Assembly (NCBI RefSeq): GCF_004526345.1 | Contig: NZ_CP038213.1 | Location: 3,286,001 to 3,350,000, forward strand | Direction of reading: 5' to 3' | Source of the DNA: Ornithinimicrobium flavum | GTDB taxonomy: Bacteria; Actinomycetota; Actinomycetes; Actinomycetales; Dermatophilaceae | DNA: 64,000 nucleotides | Part shown: one piece after another, positions 33,674 through 42,126 of the stretch | Layout: each line of letters starts with the position of its first letter | Position numbering within the stretch: position 1 is the stretch's first letter | Position numbers and translations under genes: made by a program | The notes under the pieces: generated by a model | What the model was told of the DNA's origin: nothing | What the model saw: the letters and a program-made list of their open reading frames with translations, nothing else | Database searches by the model: none

Positions 33674-34867
33674 TCAGTCCTCGAAGCCGGCGTGGTAGTC
33701 GGCGAACTCGCGCGCCTCGCGCTCGACCAGCGGGTGCGGCTCGGCATACACGTGCTCGAACATCTCCGCGTGCGGCGGGTCGGGCATGGTCTGGCACGCG
33801 GTGCGGATGCGCACCGCCAGCTCGTCGGCCTCGGCCTCGAGGTCGGCCAGCCAGCCCTCGTCGACGATCCCCTGCTCCAGCAGGTGCTTCTTCATCCGGT
33901 CGACCGGGTCCTTGGCGCGCCACAGGTCGACCTCGGCGGAGATGCGGTACTTCGTCGGGTCGTCGGAGGTGGTGTGCGCGCCCATCCGGTAGGTGAACGC
34001 CTCGATGAGCGTGGGGCCCTGGCCGGAGCGGGCGCGCTCGAGGGCGGCGCGGGTCACGGCGTAGGAGGCCAGCACGTCGTTGCCGTCGACCCGCACGCCG
34101 GGGAAGCCGAAGCCGTCGGCGCGGCGGTAGGGCGGCACGCGGAACTGCCGGTCGTTGGGCTCGGAGATCGCCCAGTGGTTGTTCTGCACGTAGAAGACGA
34201 CCGGGGCGTTGGAGACCGCGGCGAAGACGAGCGCCTCGTTGTAGTCGCCCTGCGAGGTGCCGCCGTCGCCGGTGAACGCCATGACGGCGGTGTCGCGGCC
34301 GGGGTCGCCCGTCGCCACGGCACCGTCGCGCTGCACGCCCATGGCGTAGCCGACCGCATGCATCATCTGGTTGCCGATGACGATGGTGTAGAGGTGGAAG
34401 TTGTTCTCGTTGGAGTCCCACCCGCCGTGGTTGACACCGCGGAACATGCCGAGCAGGTTCTCCGGCGGCACGCCCTTGCACCAGGCGACGCCGTGCTCGC
34501 GGTAGCCGGGGAAGGCGTAGTCCTGCGGGCGCATCGCGCGGCCCGCACCGACCTGGGCGGCCTCCTGGCCGAGCAGGCTGGGCCACAGCCCGAGCTCGCC
34601 CTGACGCTGCAGCGCGAATCCCTCGGCGTCGACGCGGCGGACCAGGATGAGGTCGCGCAGCATCCCGCGCAGCGCGTCGTCGTCGAGCTCCTCGAGGTAG
34701 GCGGCGTAGGGCTGGTTGACCTCGTCGAGAGGGACGCGGCTCCCGTCGGCGGCGAGGAACTGGACCATGTCCGGGCCTCCGTCGGTGATGTCCCGCTGCG
34801 GGGGCTCGTGCCCACCCTGGGCGGCGCCGGTCGGCTCAGCGACCTGCGCGACGTCGTCGTCGCTCAC
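33674..34867 (-). CDS. 2-oxoacid dehydrogenase E1 alpha subunit
   Basis: 397 residues from GTG preceded by AGGAGAAGGAG. Thiamine-diphosphate motif GDGGTSQGDYNEAL ... VQNNHWAIS (GDG-x~28-NN), the PGYREHGVAW region, a HTTSDDPTKYR phosphorylation-loop-like stretch and E1alpha C-terminus. With E1beta it decarboxylates a branched-chain 2-oxoacid or pyruvate and acylates the lipoyl arm of E2. First gene of the E1alpha-E1beta-E2 operon; the 20 bp to E1beta contain only its ribosome-binding site. Confidence 0.93.
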   Translation of the reverse strand: MSDDDVAQVAEPTGAAQGGHEPPQRDITDGGPDMVQFLAADGSRVPLDEVNQPYAAYLEELDDDALRGMLRDLILVRRVDAEGFALQRQGELGLWPSLLGQEAAQVGAGRAMRPQDYAFPGYREHGVAWCKGVPPENLLGMFRGVNHGGWDSNENNFHLYTIVIGNQMMHAVGYAMGVQRDGAVATGDPGRDTAVMAFTGDGGTSQGDYNEALVFAAVSNAPVVFYVQNNHWAISEPNDRQFRVPPYRRADGFGFPGVRVDGNDVLASYAVTRAALERARSGQGPTLIEAFTYRMGAHTTSDDPTKYRISAEVDLWRAKDPVDRMKKHLLEQGIVDEGWLADLEAEADELAVRIRTACQTMPDPPHAEMFEHVYAEPHPLVEREAREFADYHAGFED

Positions 34868-34957
34868 GCGTCAACACTCCTTCTCCTCGGCCTCGACGCC
34901 GATGGGGGCGGCTGGGTATCGCGGTCACGTTACCGCAGCGCCCAGCCTGACCTCGGG

Positions 34958-35746
34958 TCAGTCCGGGACGGGCAGGACCTCGGCGAGGAAGGCCCGCGTC
35001 TGCTCCCCGGCCGCCGCGCTGGCGGTGGCGTGGTGGAACATCGGGTCGGGGTTGTCGAAGGCGTGACCGGCGCCCTCGTGCAGCTCGAAGCGCACCTGCG
35101 GGCGGGTGCCGTCGGCGGTCACGGCGGCCCGGACCTCCTCGACGGCCGGCATCGGGATGAAGGCGTCGGCGGTCCCGAAGTGGTGCAGGCTCGGGCAGGT
35201 GACCTTCTCCGCCCGCGCGAGCAGGCCGGGCAGGGCGGAGCCGTAGTAGCTCACCAGGGCCGCGGGCGGCCGCCCGGCGTCGGTGGCCCGGGCGGCCACG
35301 TCGAAGGCGAGGCCTCCGCCGAAGCAGAAGCCCAGCAGCCCGACCCGGTCGCCGTCGACCCCGTCGAGCCCGCGCAGCTCCTCCAGCGCGGCGAGGCCGT
35401 CGCGGGCGGCGGTCTCCCAGTCGACGCGCTGGGCCAGGGCCATGCCGGCCTCCAGGCCACCCTCGGCGGCGGGCTGCTCGACGACGGGTATGCCGTCAGC
35501 GTCGGCCTCGGCGGGGGCGTCGCCGTCGCCCTCACCCTCGCCCAGGCGGGCGTAGAGCTGGGGGGCGAGCACGGCATACCCCTGGTCGGCGAGCTCGGCG
35601 CACCGCTCCTGGATGTAGCGGCCGACGCCGAAGATCTCCTGCAGGACCACGAGGGCGGGGGCGGGGCCGTCGCCGGCGGGCCGCCAGAGCAGCCCGGGGA
35701 GCGGGCCGTCCGGGGCGGGGATCTCGTGGGCGGCGGGGGCGCTCAC
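34958..35746 (-). CDS. dienelactone hydrolase-family alpha/beta hydrolase
   Basis: 262 residues from GTG. LVVLQEIFGVGRYIQERCAELADQGY is the DLH N-terminal signature with the Glu that positions the nucleophile, VGLLGFCFGGGLAFDVAAR holds the Cys nucleophile (G-x-C-x-G-G), HHFGTADAFIP the Asp and LHEGAGHAFDNP the His. An acidic insertion GEGEGDGDAPAEADADG lies around residues 75-95. Cleaves lactones or esters of aromatic degradation or other substrates. GTG overlaps the TGA of the phage-holin-family gene. Confidence 0.92.
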   Translation of the reverse strand: MSAPAAHEIPAPDGPLPGLLWRPAGDGPAPALVVLQEIFGVGRYIQERCAELADQGYAVLAPQLYARLGEGEGDGDAPAEADADGIPVVEQPAAEGGLEAGMALAQRVDWETAARDGLAALEELRGLDGVDGDRVGLLGFCFGGGLAFDVAARATDAGRPPAALVSYYGSALPGLLARAEKVTCPSLHHFGTADAFIPMPAVEEVRAAVTADGTRPQVRFELHEGAGHAFDNPDPMFHHATASAAAGEQTRAFLAEVLPVPD

Positions 35747-36123
35747 CGGCGCTCCCCGTCCGGCAGCAGCATGCTGGTGACGACGCCGACGGCCGAGACG
35801 ATGAGCGAGCCCAGCACGGCGTCCCAGAAGAAGCTCTCGACGGTGAACTCCAGCCCCAGCACGCCCGCCAGCCACGAGGTGAGCGAGAGCATGAGGGCGT
35901 TGACGACGACGAGGAAGAGCCCCAGCGTCAGCACGATGAAGGGCAGCGACAGCAGCTTGAGCAACGGCTTGACGATGGCGTTGAGCACCCCGAAGAGGGC
36001 GGCGACCAGGACGACCGTGAGCACGAGCGAGGCGCCCTCCCCCCCGAAGCTGATCCCGGGGAGCAGGACGGCGGCGACCCACAGGGCCACGGCGTTGGCG
36101 AGGACGGCGAGCAGCATCTTCAT
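35743..36123 (-). CDS. phage holin family 4 (DUF, membrane) protein
   Basis: 126 residues, four helices: LLAVLANAVALWVAAVLLPG, LVLTVVLVAALFGVLNAIVKPLL, FIVLTLGLFLVVVNALMLSL, GSLIVSAVGVVTSMLLP. The GVLNAIVKPLLKLLSLPFIVLTLGLF segment defines the family, which despite its name is a common chromosomal membrane protein and not evidence of a prophage. Coupled to the dienelactone hydrolase gene by a 4-bp overlap; divergent from the aminotransferase. Confidence 0.88.
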   Translation of the reverse strand: MKMLLAVLANAVALWVAAVLLPGISFGGEGASLVLTVVLVAALFGVLNAIVKPLLKLLSLPFIVLTLGLFLVVVNALMLSLTSWLAGVLGLEFTVESFFWDAVLGSLIVSAVGVVTSMLLPDGERR

Positions 36124-36177
36124 ACCGGCATCGTCCCACGCACCACGGGCGGGCGGGGAGGTCGCCGGGAGGGTCAC

Positions 36178-36183
36178 TAGGCT
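36178..36183 (+). promoter_or_regulatory. -10 element TAGGCT, leaderless start for aminotransferase
   Basis: TAGGCT ends six bases ahead of the ATG at 36190 with no ribosome-binding site between. Confidence 0.5.
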
Positions 36184-36189
36184 GCGTTC

Positions 36190-37278
36190 ATGACCGAGCA
36201 GACCGCCCCCGTCCGCCTGCGCGCCGTCCTGGACCGGATGCCGGCCTACGTCGCCGGCCGGCCGCCCGCGCCGGTCGAGGGGCTCACCCCCTACAAGATC
36301 TCCAGCAACGAGAACCCCTACCCGCCCCTGCCGTCGGTCACCGACGCGCTGGCCCGGGCCGCGGCGACGATCAACCGCTACCCCGACCCCGGGGTCGTCG
36401 CCCTGACGCGGGCGCTGTCGGAGCGTCTCGGGGTGCCGGCGGAGCAGATCGCGACCGGCACCGGCAGCGTGGCCGTGCTGGCGCAGCTGGTGTCGATCAC
36501 CTGCGACCAGGGGGACGAGGTCATCTACGCCTGGCGGAGCTTCGAGGCCTACCCCATCGTCGTCGCGCTCGCCGGTGCCGAGTCGGTGCAGGTGCCGCTG
36601 ACCGCCGACGCGCGGCACGACCTGGACGCGATGGCCGCCGCCGTCACCGACCGCACCCGGCTGGTCCTGGTCTGCTCCCCCAACAACCCGACCGGGCCCA
36701 CGGTGCGGGAGGACGAGCTGCGCGCCTTCCTCGCGAAGGTCCCCACCGACGTGCTCGTCGTGCTGGACGAGGCCTACCTGGAGTTCACCACCGCGCCGGA
36801 CGTGCCGGACGCGCTGGCCGTGCTCGCCGACCACCCCAACGTCGTGGTGCTGCGCACCTTCTCCAAGGCCTACGGCCTGGCCGGGCTGCGGGTCGGGTAT
36901 GCCGTGGGCCACCCTCTCGTCGCCGCCGCCCTGCGCAAGGCCGCCCTGCCGTTCGGCGTGACCGACCTGGCGCAGGAGGCGGCGATCGCCAGCCTGGAGG
37001 CGTACGACGAGCTGGAGGTCCGGGTCAAGGAGCTCGTGGCCGAGCGGGAGCGGGTCCTCGCCGCACTGGCCGAGCAGGGCTGGGACGTGCCGCAAGCCCA
37101 GGGCAACTTCGTCTGGCTGCCGCTGGGCGAGGACGCCGTGGACTTCGCGGCCGCCTGCGCGCGCCAGGCCCTGACGGTGCGGCCCTTCTCCGGCGACGGC
37201 GTCCGCTGCACCATCGCCGAGCCGGAGGCCAACGACCGGCTCCTGGAGATCACGGCGCAGTGGCTGCGGGAGCGGTGA
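36190..37278 (+). CDS. histidinol-phosphate / aromatic aminotransferase (HisC/Pat)
   Basis: 362 residues, fold-type I PLP enzyme: [19 protein letters not shown] at the N-terminus, [23 protein letters not shown] and the PLP-lysine motif [18 protein letters not shown]-terminal [18 protein letters not shown] completes the substrate site. The FSGDGVR-type ending without the histidine operon around it fits the actinobacterial aromatic/phenylalanine aminotransferase (Pat) branch as well as HisC; sequence alone does not settle it. Probably leaderless and monocistronic. Confidence 0.9.
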   Translation: MTEQTAPVRLRAVLDRMPAYVAGRPPAPVEGLTPYKISSNENPYPPLPSVTDALARAAATINRYPDPGVVALTRALSERLGVPAEQIATGTGSVAVLAQLVSITCDQGDEVIYAWRSFEAYPIVVALAGAESVQVPLTADARHDLDAMAAAVTDRTRLVLVCSPNNPTGPTVREDELRAFLAKVPTDVLVVLDEAYLEFTTAPDVPDALAVLADHPNVVVLRTFSKAYGLAGLRVGYAVGHPLVAAALRKAALPFGVTDLAQEAAIASLEAYDELEVRVKELVAERERVLAALAEQGWDVPQAQGNFVWLPLGEDAVDFAAACARQALTVRPFSGDGVRCTIAEPEANDRLLEITAQWLRER

Positions 37279-37293
37279 CGAGGGCTCGGTGCC

Positions 37294-37740
37294 CTAGGTC
37301 GTGCTGCCGGCCCGGGGCTTCGCCCGTCGTCGGGGCTTCGCCTTGAGCACCTTGGGCCAGGCGAGCTGCCGCGTGAGCCGGCAGGCGAGGAAGGTCACGG
37401 CCCAGCTGGCGACGAAGACGAGCAGGCTGGGCGCGATCATCCCCTGACCCTGCTGGCGCACCGCGAGGGCGAAGAACCAGGGCACCGCGATCCCGACGGC
37501 GCCCGCGGTGGCCATCAGCCACGCCTGCGCCCGCCGGCCCGCGACGAGCTGCGCGGGGATAGCGATCGCGATGATCGTCGCGAAGGCCATGACGAGGGGG
37601 AAGAACTCCGGCCCGCCCCGCTCCAGGCTCCACGACTGCCCCGACACCCAGGCCAGGACCCCGCCGAGGACCATGATGGACAGTCCCTTGTGCATCGAGC
37701 CGGTGACCAGCGCGCTCGAGCCGTGCGGTGAGAGTGACAT
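37294..37740 (-). CDS. hypothetical membrane protein
   Basis: 148 residues. Four hydrophobic segments (about 20-34, 48-68, 74-92, 104-120), then an Arg/Lys-rich tail VLKAKPRRRAKPRAG. ATG at 37738-37740 (MSLSPHGSSALVTGSMHKGLS) or the Met 15 residues later. Twenty bp downstream of the ThiD/PdxK-type gene on the same strand, so possibly co-transcribed. No family recognised. Confidence 0.65.
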   Translation of the reverse strand: MSLSPHGSSALVTGSMHKGLSIMVLGGVLAWVSGQSWSLERGGPEFFPLVMAFATIIAIAIPAQLVAGRRAQAWLMATAGAVGIAVPWFFALAVRQQGQGMIAPSLLVFVASWAVTFLACRLTRQLAWPKVLKAKPRRRAKPRAGSTT

Positions 37741-37760
37741 GAGGGGTGTGAGGCCGCGCC

Positions 37761-38570
37761 TCAGGCGACCTGCCAGACGACGTCGAACGGGGCGCTGCTG
37801 ACCAGCCGCGCCTCGATCCCGCGGGTGACGAACTCCTTCGCCGCGCGCGCCGCCTCGAACGGCTCCGCCCCGAGCGCGAGCTGGGCCGCCACGGCTGCGG
37901 CGAGCGTGCAGCCGGCCCCGGCCACGGCCACGCCCCCGCCGATCTTGGGAGCGGTGAGGACCTCGGTGCGCCCGGCGTCGACATACACGTCGACGGCGTC
38001 GTCCCCGGGCAGGTGCACCCCGCCCTTGGCCAGGACGACCGCGCCGGAGGCCTCGTGGATCCGGCGCGCGGCCTCGGTGAGCTCCTCGACGGTCTCGATC
38101 GACTCCATACCGGACAGCGACATCGTCTCGAAGTGGTTGGGGGTGACGAAGGTCGCCAGCGGCAGGACCTGCGCCTTGAGCGCCTCGTCGGTGTCGAGGG
38201 CGGCGCCGGGCTCCTGGCCCTTGCAGATGAGGACCGGGTCGAGGACGACGTGCTCGAACTGCCGCTGCCGCAGCGCGTCGGCGACGGTCGCGATGGTGGC
38301 GGGCGTGCCGAGCATGCCGATCTTGGCGACCCGCAGCTGCTCGGGCGGGTAGGTCGTCGTGATGACCTCGAGCTGGTCGGCGATGACCTGCGGCTCGACC
38401 GGGACGAAGCGGTGGTTCCAGTCGTCCTGGGGGTCGAAGGAGACGATGCAGGTCAGGGCCACGCAGCCGAAGACGCCGTGCTGCTGGAAGGTCTTGAGGT
38501 CGACCTGGGCGCCGGCGCCGCCGGTGGCCTCCGAGCCAGCGATCGTGAGGGCGACAGGGGGAGTCTGCAT
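37761..38570 (-). CDS. hydroxymethylpyrimidine/pyridoxal kinase (ThiD/PdxK family)
   Basis: 269 residues: [30 protein letters not shown] is the ThiD/PdxK start, [29 protein letters not shown], and the anion hole [24 protein letters not shown] with the Cys variant seen in Gram-positive bifunctional enzymes. It phosphorylates pyridoxal and/or hydroxymethylpyrimidine (phosphate), linking B6 and thiamine salvage. No thi or pdx genes are adjacent, although thiamine transport genes lie later in the window. Confidence 0.9.
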   Translation of the reverse strand: MQTPPVALTIAGSEATGGAGAQVDLKTFQQHGVFGCVALTCIVSFDPQDDWNHRFVPVEPQVIADQLEVITTTYPPEQLRVAKIGMLGTPATIATVADALRQRQFEHVVLDPVLICKGQEPGAALDTDEALKAQVLPLATFVTPNHFETMSLSGMESIETVEELTEAARRIHEASGAVVLAKGGVHLPGDDAVDVYVDAGRTEVLTAPKIGGGVAVAGAGCTLAAAVAAQLALGAEPFEAARAAKEFVTRGIEARLVSSAPFDVVWQVA

Positions 38571-38597
38571 CCCTCCATGATGCACCGTCCGGCGGGC

Positions 38598-38822
38598 TCA
38601 GCCCTCCCGGGCGGGGGTGACGCGGCTGCCGGAGTACTCGACGACCTGGCCCGGGCGGATCTGCGTGCCGCGCCGCACGACGGTCTCCCCGTCGACGGTG
38701 ACCTCGGCGTTCTCGATGACCATGCGGGCCATCGAGCCGTCCTGCACCAGGGAGGCGAGCTTGAGCAGCTGCCCCAGCCGGATCGACTCGTCGCGGATCG
38801 GGACCTGCTGGACCTCAGCCAC
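38598..38822 (-). CDS. S4-domain RNA-binding protein (YbcJ/YlmH-like small form)
   Basis: 74 residues, GTG start: VPIRDESIRLGQLLKLASLVQDGSMARMVIENAEVTVDGETVVRRGTQIRPGQVVE is a complete S4 fold. Its start overlaps the stop of the GNAT gene by eight bases. Binds structured RNA, probably rRNA; exact role unknown. Confidence 0.9.
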   Translation of the reverse strand: MAEVQQVPIRDESIRLGQLLKLASLVQDGSMARMVIENAEVTVDGETVVRRGTQIRPGQVVEYSGSRVTPAREG

Positions 38823-39135
38823 GGCCCTCACGCTCCCCGGCGCCCTCGACGAGGTCGCAGTGCTCAGGGTGATCGGCGATGTAGCGCGGGATGAAGGGGC
38901 AGGTCGGCCGCACGCGCAGGCCCTCGGCCCGGGCGTGCTGCAGGCCGGCCTCGACGAGCCGGCCCCCCAGCCCGTGCCCGCGCTTGACCCGGTCCACGAC
39001 GGTGTGCTGCAGGTCGATGACGTCGCCCCGCATCTCGTAGGAGAGGAACCCGACGGACCGCCTGTCCTCACCCTCTCCCTCGACGGCCTCCCAGCGGTCC
39101 TGCTCCGGGACGTGGACGATCTGCACCTCGCTCAT
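38815..39135 (-). CDS. small GNAT (YjdJ/Gcn5-related N-acetyltransferase type)
   Basis: 106 residues: GFLSYEMRGDVIDLQHTVVDRVKRGHGLGGRLVEAGLQHARAEGLRVRPTCPFIPRYIADHPEH contains the acetyl-CoA loop RGHGLGGRL and the conserved CPF-x2-RYI-x2-HPE(Y/H) ending of the miniature GNAT family. Translationally coupled to the S4 gene. Substrate unknown. Confidence 0.92.
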   Translation of the reverse strand: MSEVQIVHVPEQDRWEAVEGEGEDRRSVGFLSYEMRGDVIDLQHTVVDRVKRGHGLGGRLVEAGLQHARAEGLRVRPTCPFIPRYIADHPEHCDLVEGAGEREGRG

Positions 39136-39207
39136 CTCTCCAGGGTATGCCGTGCCGCCGGCGGTCCCGTCCGCTCCCCGCCTCCTCTCGCCGGTCAGCC
39201 CGCCGGG

Positions 39208-40005
39208 TCAGAGCCAGTCGACCCGGTCGGCGAGCACGGCATACCCGACGAAGGCGACGACGTCGAGCAGCGTGTGCGCCATGACCAGCGGCATGACCCT
39301 CCTGGTGCGGGTGTAGACCCAGCCGAGCAGCAGGCCCATCGCGACGTTGCCCACGAAGCCGCCGAACCCCTGGTAGAGGTGGTAGCTCCCCCGGACCAGC
39401 GCCGAGGTGACGATGACCGTCCACATCGACCAGCCCGCCTGCGCCCAGCGCGTGAAGAGGTAGCCCACCATGAGCACCTCCTCGAGCACGGCGTTCTGGA
39501 CCGAGGCGAGGACGAGCACGGGCACCGCCCACCAGACCGACGGCAGGTTGGCGGGGGCGACGGTGGTGTTGAGGTCGAGCTCGCGGGCCAGGAGGTAGAG
39601 CGCCAGGCCGGGCAGCCCGATGACGGCGGCGAGAACGAGGCCCTGGACGAGGTCGCGGACGGGCCGGGCCAGGTCGAGGCCGATGAACCGGGCCGGTGCG
39701 CGCATCTCGCGGGCGAGGATGTGCAGGGCGAGGACGACGGGGACCAGGGCCAGGGCGATGCCGGCGAGCTGGTAGGCGAGGTCGAGCCAGGGCCGGTCGG
39801 GGGCGGCGCTGGTGTTCATGGCGGTCGTCTGCGCCGACAGCGGCGCCTCCGCGGTCAGCTTGCGGATGATGTTGAGGACCGACCAGACGGCCGACGCACC
39901 CAGGCTGACGCCCAGCACCAGCACCGTCTCGGTGACCAGCGTGCGGGAGGTATGCGGACTCGCCGGCACCGTGAGCCCCGGCAGCGGTCGCGGGCTGGCG
40001 TGCAT
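39208..40005 (-). CDS. CPBP-family intramembrane protease (Abi/CAAX-type)
   Basis: 265 residues, about seven helices. Motif 1 NAVLEEVLMVGYLFTRW keeps the EE pair but lacks the Arg of the usual EExxxR; motif 2 GSYHLYQGFGGFVGN and motif 3 MAHTLLDVVAFVGY supply the His/Asn residues. Start ATG at 40003-40005 or GTG nine bases upstream; neither has a clear ribosome-binding site. Possible roles: protein prenyl-CAAX-like processing or bacteriocin self-immunity. Divergent from the protease gene. Confidence 0.85.
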   Translation of the reverse strand: MHASPRPLPGLTVPASPHTSRTLVTETVLVLGVSLGASAVWSVLNIIRKLTAEAPLSAQTTAMNTSAAPDRPWLDLAYQLAGIALALVPVVLALHILAREMRAPARFIGLDLARPVRDLVQGLVLAAVIGLPGLALYLLARELDLNTTVAPANLPSVWWAVPVLVLASVQNAVLEEVLMVGYLFTRWAQAGWSMWTVIVTSALVRGSYHLYQGFGGFVGNVAMGLLLGWVYTRTRRVMPLVMAHTLLDVVAFVGYAVLADRVDWL

Positions 40006-40074
40006 GGGCGTCACGCTAGCCGCCCACCACAGCAGGCGGCCGGACGCTCGGCCCCGGTCCCGGCGCCCCCGATG

Positions 40075-40142
40075 CTTGTGCAGCGCTCTTGTGTCACATT
40101 GATCGCCCGGACGATGAATGTGACACAAGAGCCATGCACAAG
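40075..40142. repeat. 68-bp near-perfect hairpin element
   Basis: CTTGTGCA at the left end pairs with TGCACAAG at the right; inside, GCTCTTGTGTCACATT (40085-40100) pairs exactly with AATGTGACACAAGAGC (40117-40132). The 16-base centre is unpaired. It lies in the divergent intergenic region upstream of the trypsin-like protease and has the same two-tier layout and size as the element at 41114-41182 on the other side of that gene, although the sequences differ. Confidence 0.85.
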
Positions 40143-40233
40143 GATGCGGCGCGCATCATCCCGCAGACCCTTCCCACGGGTGCTCCGTCGACCTACAGTG
40201 GCCGAGTTCCCGACCACCGACCTGGAGATCTCG

Positions 40234-41085
40234 ATGAAGCGCACCGTCCTGACCGGTCTGACCGCCGCCGCCCTCCTGAGCTCCGCCACCGCGGCCCAGG
40301 CCATCACCTGAGGCGAGCCGGACGGCGACGACCACCCCCACGTCGTCACGATGCTCTTCGTGCAGGGCGGCGAGGGGTACTCCTCCTGCTCGGGCACCAT
40401 GCTGGACGCCGACACCGTCCTGACGGCGGGTCACTGCACCGGTGTCGACGGGAACACCCCCAACAGCGTGACCTGGGTGAGCAACCACCCCGACCCGCTC
40501 CACGACTACGACGGCAGCGGCATCGCCGCATACCTGCAGGACAGCGACCACTGGGTGGAGGGCCAGGCGATCCCCCACCCGGAGTACGACAACTTCGCCG
40601 GCTTCCCCGACACGTATGACGTGGGTGTCGTGGAGCTCGAGGGCGCCATCGACACCGGCGGGGTCTACGGCACGCTCCCCGATGAGGGTTTCCTGGACGC
40701 GCTGATGACGAAGAAGGGTCGCACCACCCACCGGCAGGTCGCCGTGGTGGGCTACGGCATGCAGGGCACCGTCCCGGCGTTCTACCAGGACGACTTCATG
40801 CGCTACCAGGGCACGTCGACGATCACCGGCCTGGGCCGTTCGGCCAACCAGGGCGGCCAGAACGTCCAGCTCTCCAACTCGCCCGGCAAGGGCAACGGCA
40901 GCGGGGGCACCTGCTTCGGTGACTCGGGCGGTCCCGCCTTCTGGATCGACCCCACCACCGGCGAGGAGACCACCACCGTCGTGGCCGTCACCTCGTTCGG
41001 CATCACCGGCCAGTGCGCCGGGACGGACTTCTCCTTCCGCACCGACATCGACGCGACGCTGGACTTCGTCTCGCCATACCTCTGA
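40234..41085 (+). pseudogene. secreted trypsin-like serine protease with TGA after the signal peptide
   Basis: ATG opens a classic signal peptide, MKRTVLTGLTAAALLSSATAAQA, then IT and a TGA at 40309-40311. The same frame resumes at once with GEPDGDDHPHVVTMLF and a full chymotrypsin-like domain: VLTAGHC (His), YDVGVVEL (Asp), CFGDSGGPAF (Ser) and paired Cys. A TGG-to-TGA change (relatives often have an aromatic residue here) would explain it. With everything else intact the stop is recent, an error, or read through. Function: extracellular protease. Two different hairpin elements flank the gene. Confidence 0.85.
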
Positions 41086-41113
41086 GTCGGGGGGCGCGAG
41101 GCGCCAGGCACGC

Positions 41114-41182
41114 GGATAGACAAGGAAGTCCTGCACGGACGTCGCTCTCGACCTCGTGCATGCCCGACTTCCTTGTCTATCC
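41114..41182. repeat. 69-bp palindromic element (GGATAGACAAGGAAG family)
   Basis: Perfect 17-bp outer arms (41114-41130 GGATAGACAAGGAAGTC and 41166-41182) enclose an inner pair TGCACG (41132-41137)/CGTGCA (41155-41160). It lies 29 bp after the protease stop and could end transcription, but the related element at 904-960 is not behind a convergent gene, so a dispersed REP-like repeat is likelier. Confidence 0.85.
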
Positions 41183-41471
41183 GGGTGCGTCACCGCAGGG
41201 TCGGCCCGATGCCCTGCAGACCGCGTCGCACACCGCGGCCGAGTGGGACGCCTGTCTCGCCGCGCTCTTCGTGCCGCTGCGAGCTGGCACCCAACGCCTG
41301 ACCGCCCCCGCCCAGCAAGGGGGACCTGCGGGCGGTCACTCCGGTCGACCGGGCCGACCCGGCGAGAGGCGCCCGGTCCGAGAGTCCGAGGGGGAGCCCG
41401 TGAGGCAGACCAGGCGAGGGGCGTCCGGTCCGTGAGTCCGGCCAGCCGCGGCGACCAGGCGGGGGCGCCGG
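41183..41471. other. gene-free stretch
   Basis: 289 bp between the hairpin element and the Asp/Trp-tail gene. On the plus strand SHTAAEWDACLAALFVPLRAG looks protein-like for about 30 codons but has no start or partner, so it may be a decayed 3' gene end. Two loosely similar copies of CGGTCCGnGAGTCCG lie at about 41384 and 41428. Nothing else is recognisable. Confidence 0.4.
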
Positions 41472-42122
41472 TCAGTCGTCCCAGTCGTCGTCCCAGTCGT
41501 CGTCGTCGCACTCCTCCCACTCGTCGTCGTCCCAGCACATCCCCGGCGGGGTGACGGGCGCGGGCTGCACGGGCTGGGGCACGGGCGGCGGCGGGGGCAG
41601 GGGCACGGGAGCCGGCTGGGGTGCGGGAGGGGCGGGCGTCGAGCCGGTCGACCCGGAGCTGCCGGACCTGTCCGAAGCCTCCGACGCCTCCTGCTCCGCC
41701 CTCTCTGCCGCTGCCTTCTCCTCCTCCGCCTTCTCGGCGGCCGCCGCAGCCAGCTCCGCGAGCTCGCTCCGCGAGGCACGCAGCGTGCCCATCACGCTGC
41801 TCAGGGCGATCAGGCGGTCGTCGACGGTCTCGCGGTCCTCGGCGGTCCGCCCGGCGGAGTCGTCGGCGGCCGCGCCGCCACTCGCGTCCCCCGGCGACGC
41901 CGCGTTTGGCGCCCCCGCACCGTCCGCACTCCCCGCACCGCTCGTCGGCGCCCCCTCGTCGTCGACCACCGCCTGGCGGACCGCGGGCTCCCCCGGGTCC
42001 AGGTCGGCCGACACCACGACGCCGGGCAGGTCCTGCCGGGCCTCTGCGGTCGCGTCGAACCACAGCCAGATCCCGGTGAGCCCCACGAGCACCAGGCTGA
42101 GGGCGGAGGCGAGCAGCTTCAT
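41472..42122 (-). CDS. membrane-anchored protein with coiled coil, Pro-rich linker and Asp/Trp tail
   Basis: 216 residues. N-terminal helix MKLLASALSLVLVGLTGIWLWF acts as uncleaved anchor or signal; residues ~100-150 form an Ala/Glu/Lys coiled coil (LAELAAAAAEKAEEEKAAAERAEQEA); ~160-195 are Pro/Ala/Val-rich; the last 20 residues, starting at Met-Cys-Trp, are almost only Asp, Glu and Trp with two Cys. Such a tail could chelate metal or bind a cationic polymer outside the cell. Last gene of the glycan-type operon; a palindrome CGATGAGAGAGTTCTCATC lies about 45 bp upstream, inside the end of the kinase gene. No known family. Confidence 0.75.
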   Translation of the reverse strand: MKLLASALSLVLVGLTGIWLWFDATAEARQDLPGVVVSADLDPGEPAVRQAVVDDEGAPTSGAGSADGAGAPNAASPGDASGGAAADDSAGRTAEDRETVDDRLIALSSVMGTLRASRSELAELAAAAAEKAEEEKAAAERAEQEASEASDRSGSSGSTGSTPAPPAPQPAPVPLPPPPPVPQPVQPAPVTPPGMCWDDDEWEECDDDDWDDDWDD

Positions 42123-42126
42123 GGCA

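Noticed and set aside
35743..36123. Prophage evidence from a phage-holin-family protein
   Set aside because: The family is a common chromosomal actinobacterial membrane protein and no other phage genes are nearby.
33659..36193. 844-codon plus-strand ORF opposite E1alpha and the dienelactone hydrolase
   Set aside because: Antisense shadow; the minus-strand genes carry catalytic motifs and ribosome-binding sites.
40309..40311. Selenocysteine codon
   Set aside because: No downstream stem-loop of the bacterial SECIS type could be identified, the residue precedes the mature domain, and trypsin-like proteases do not use selenocysteine.
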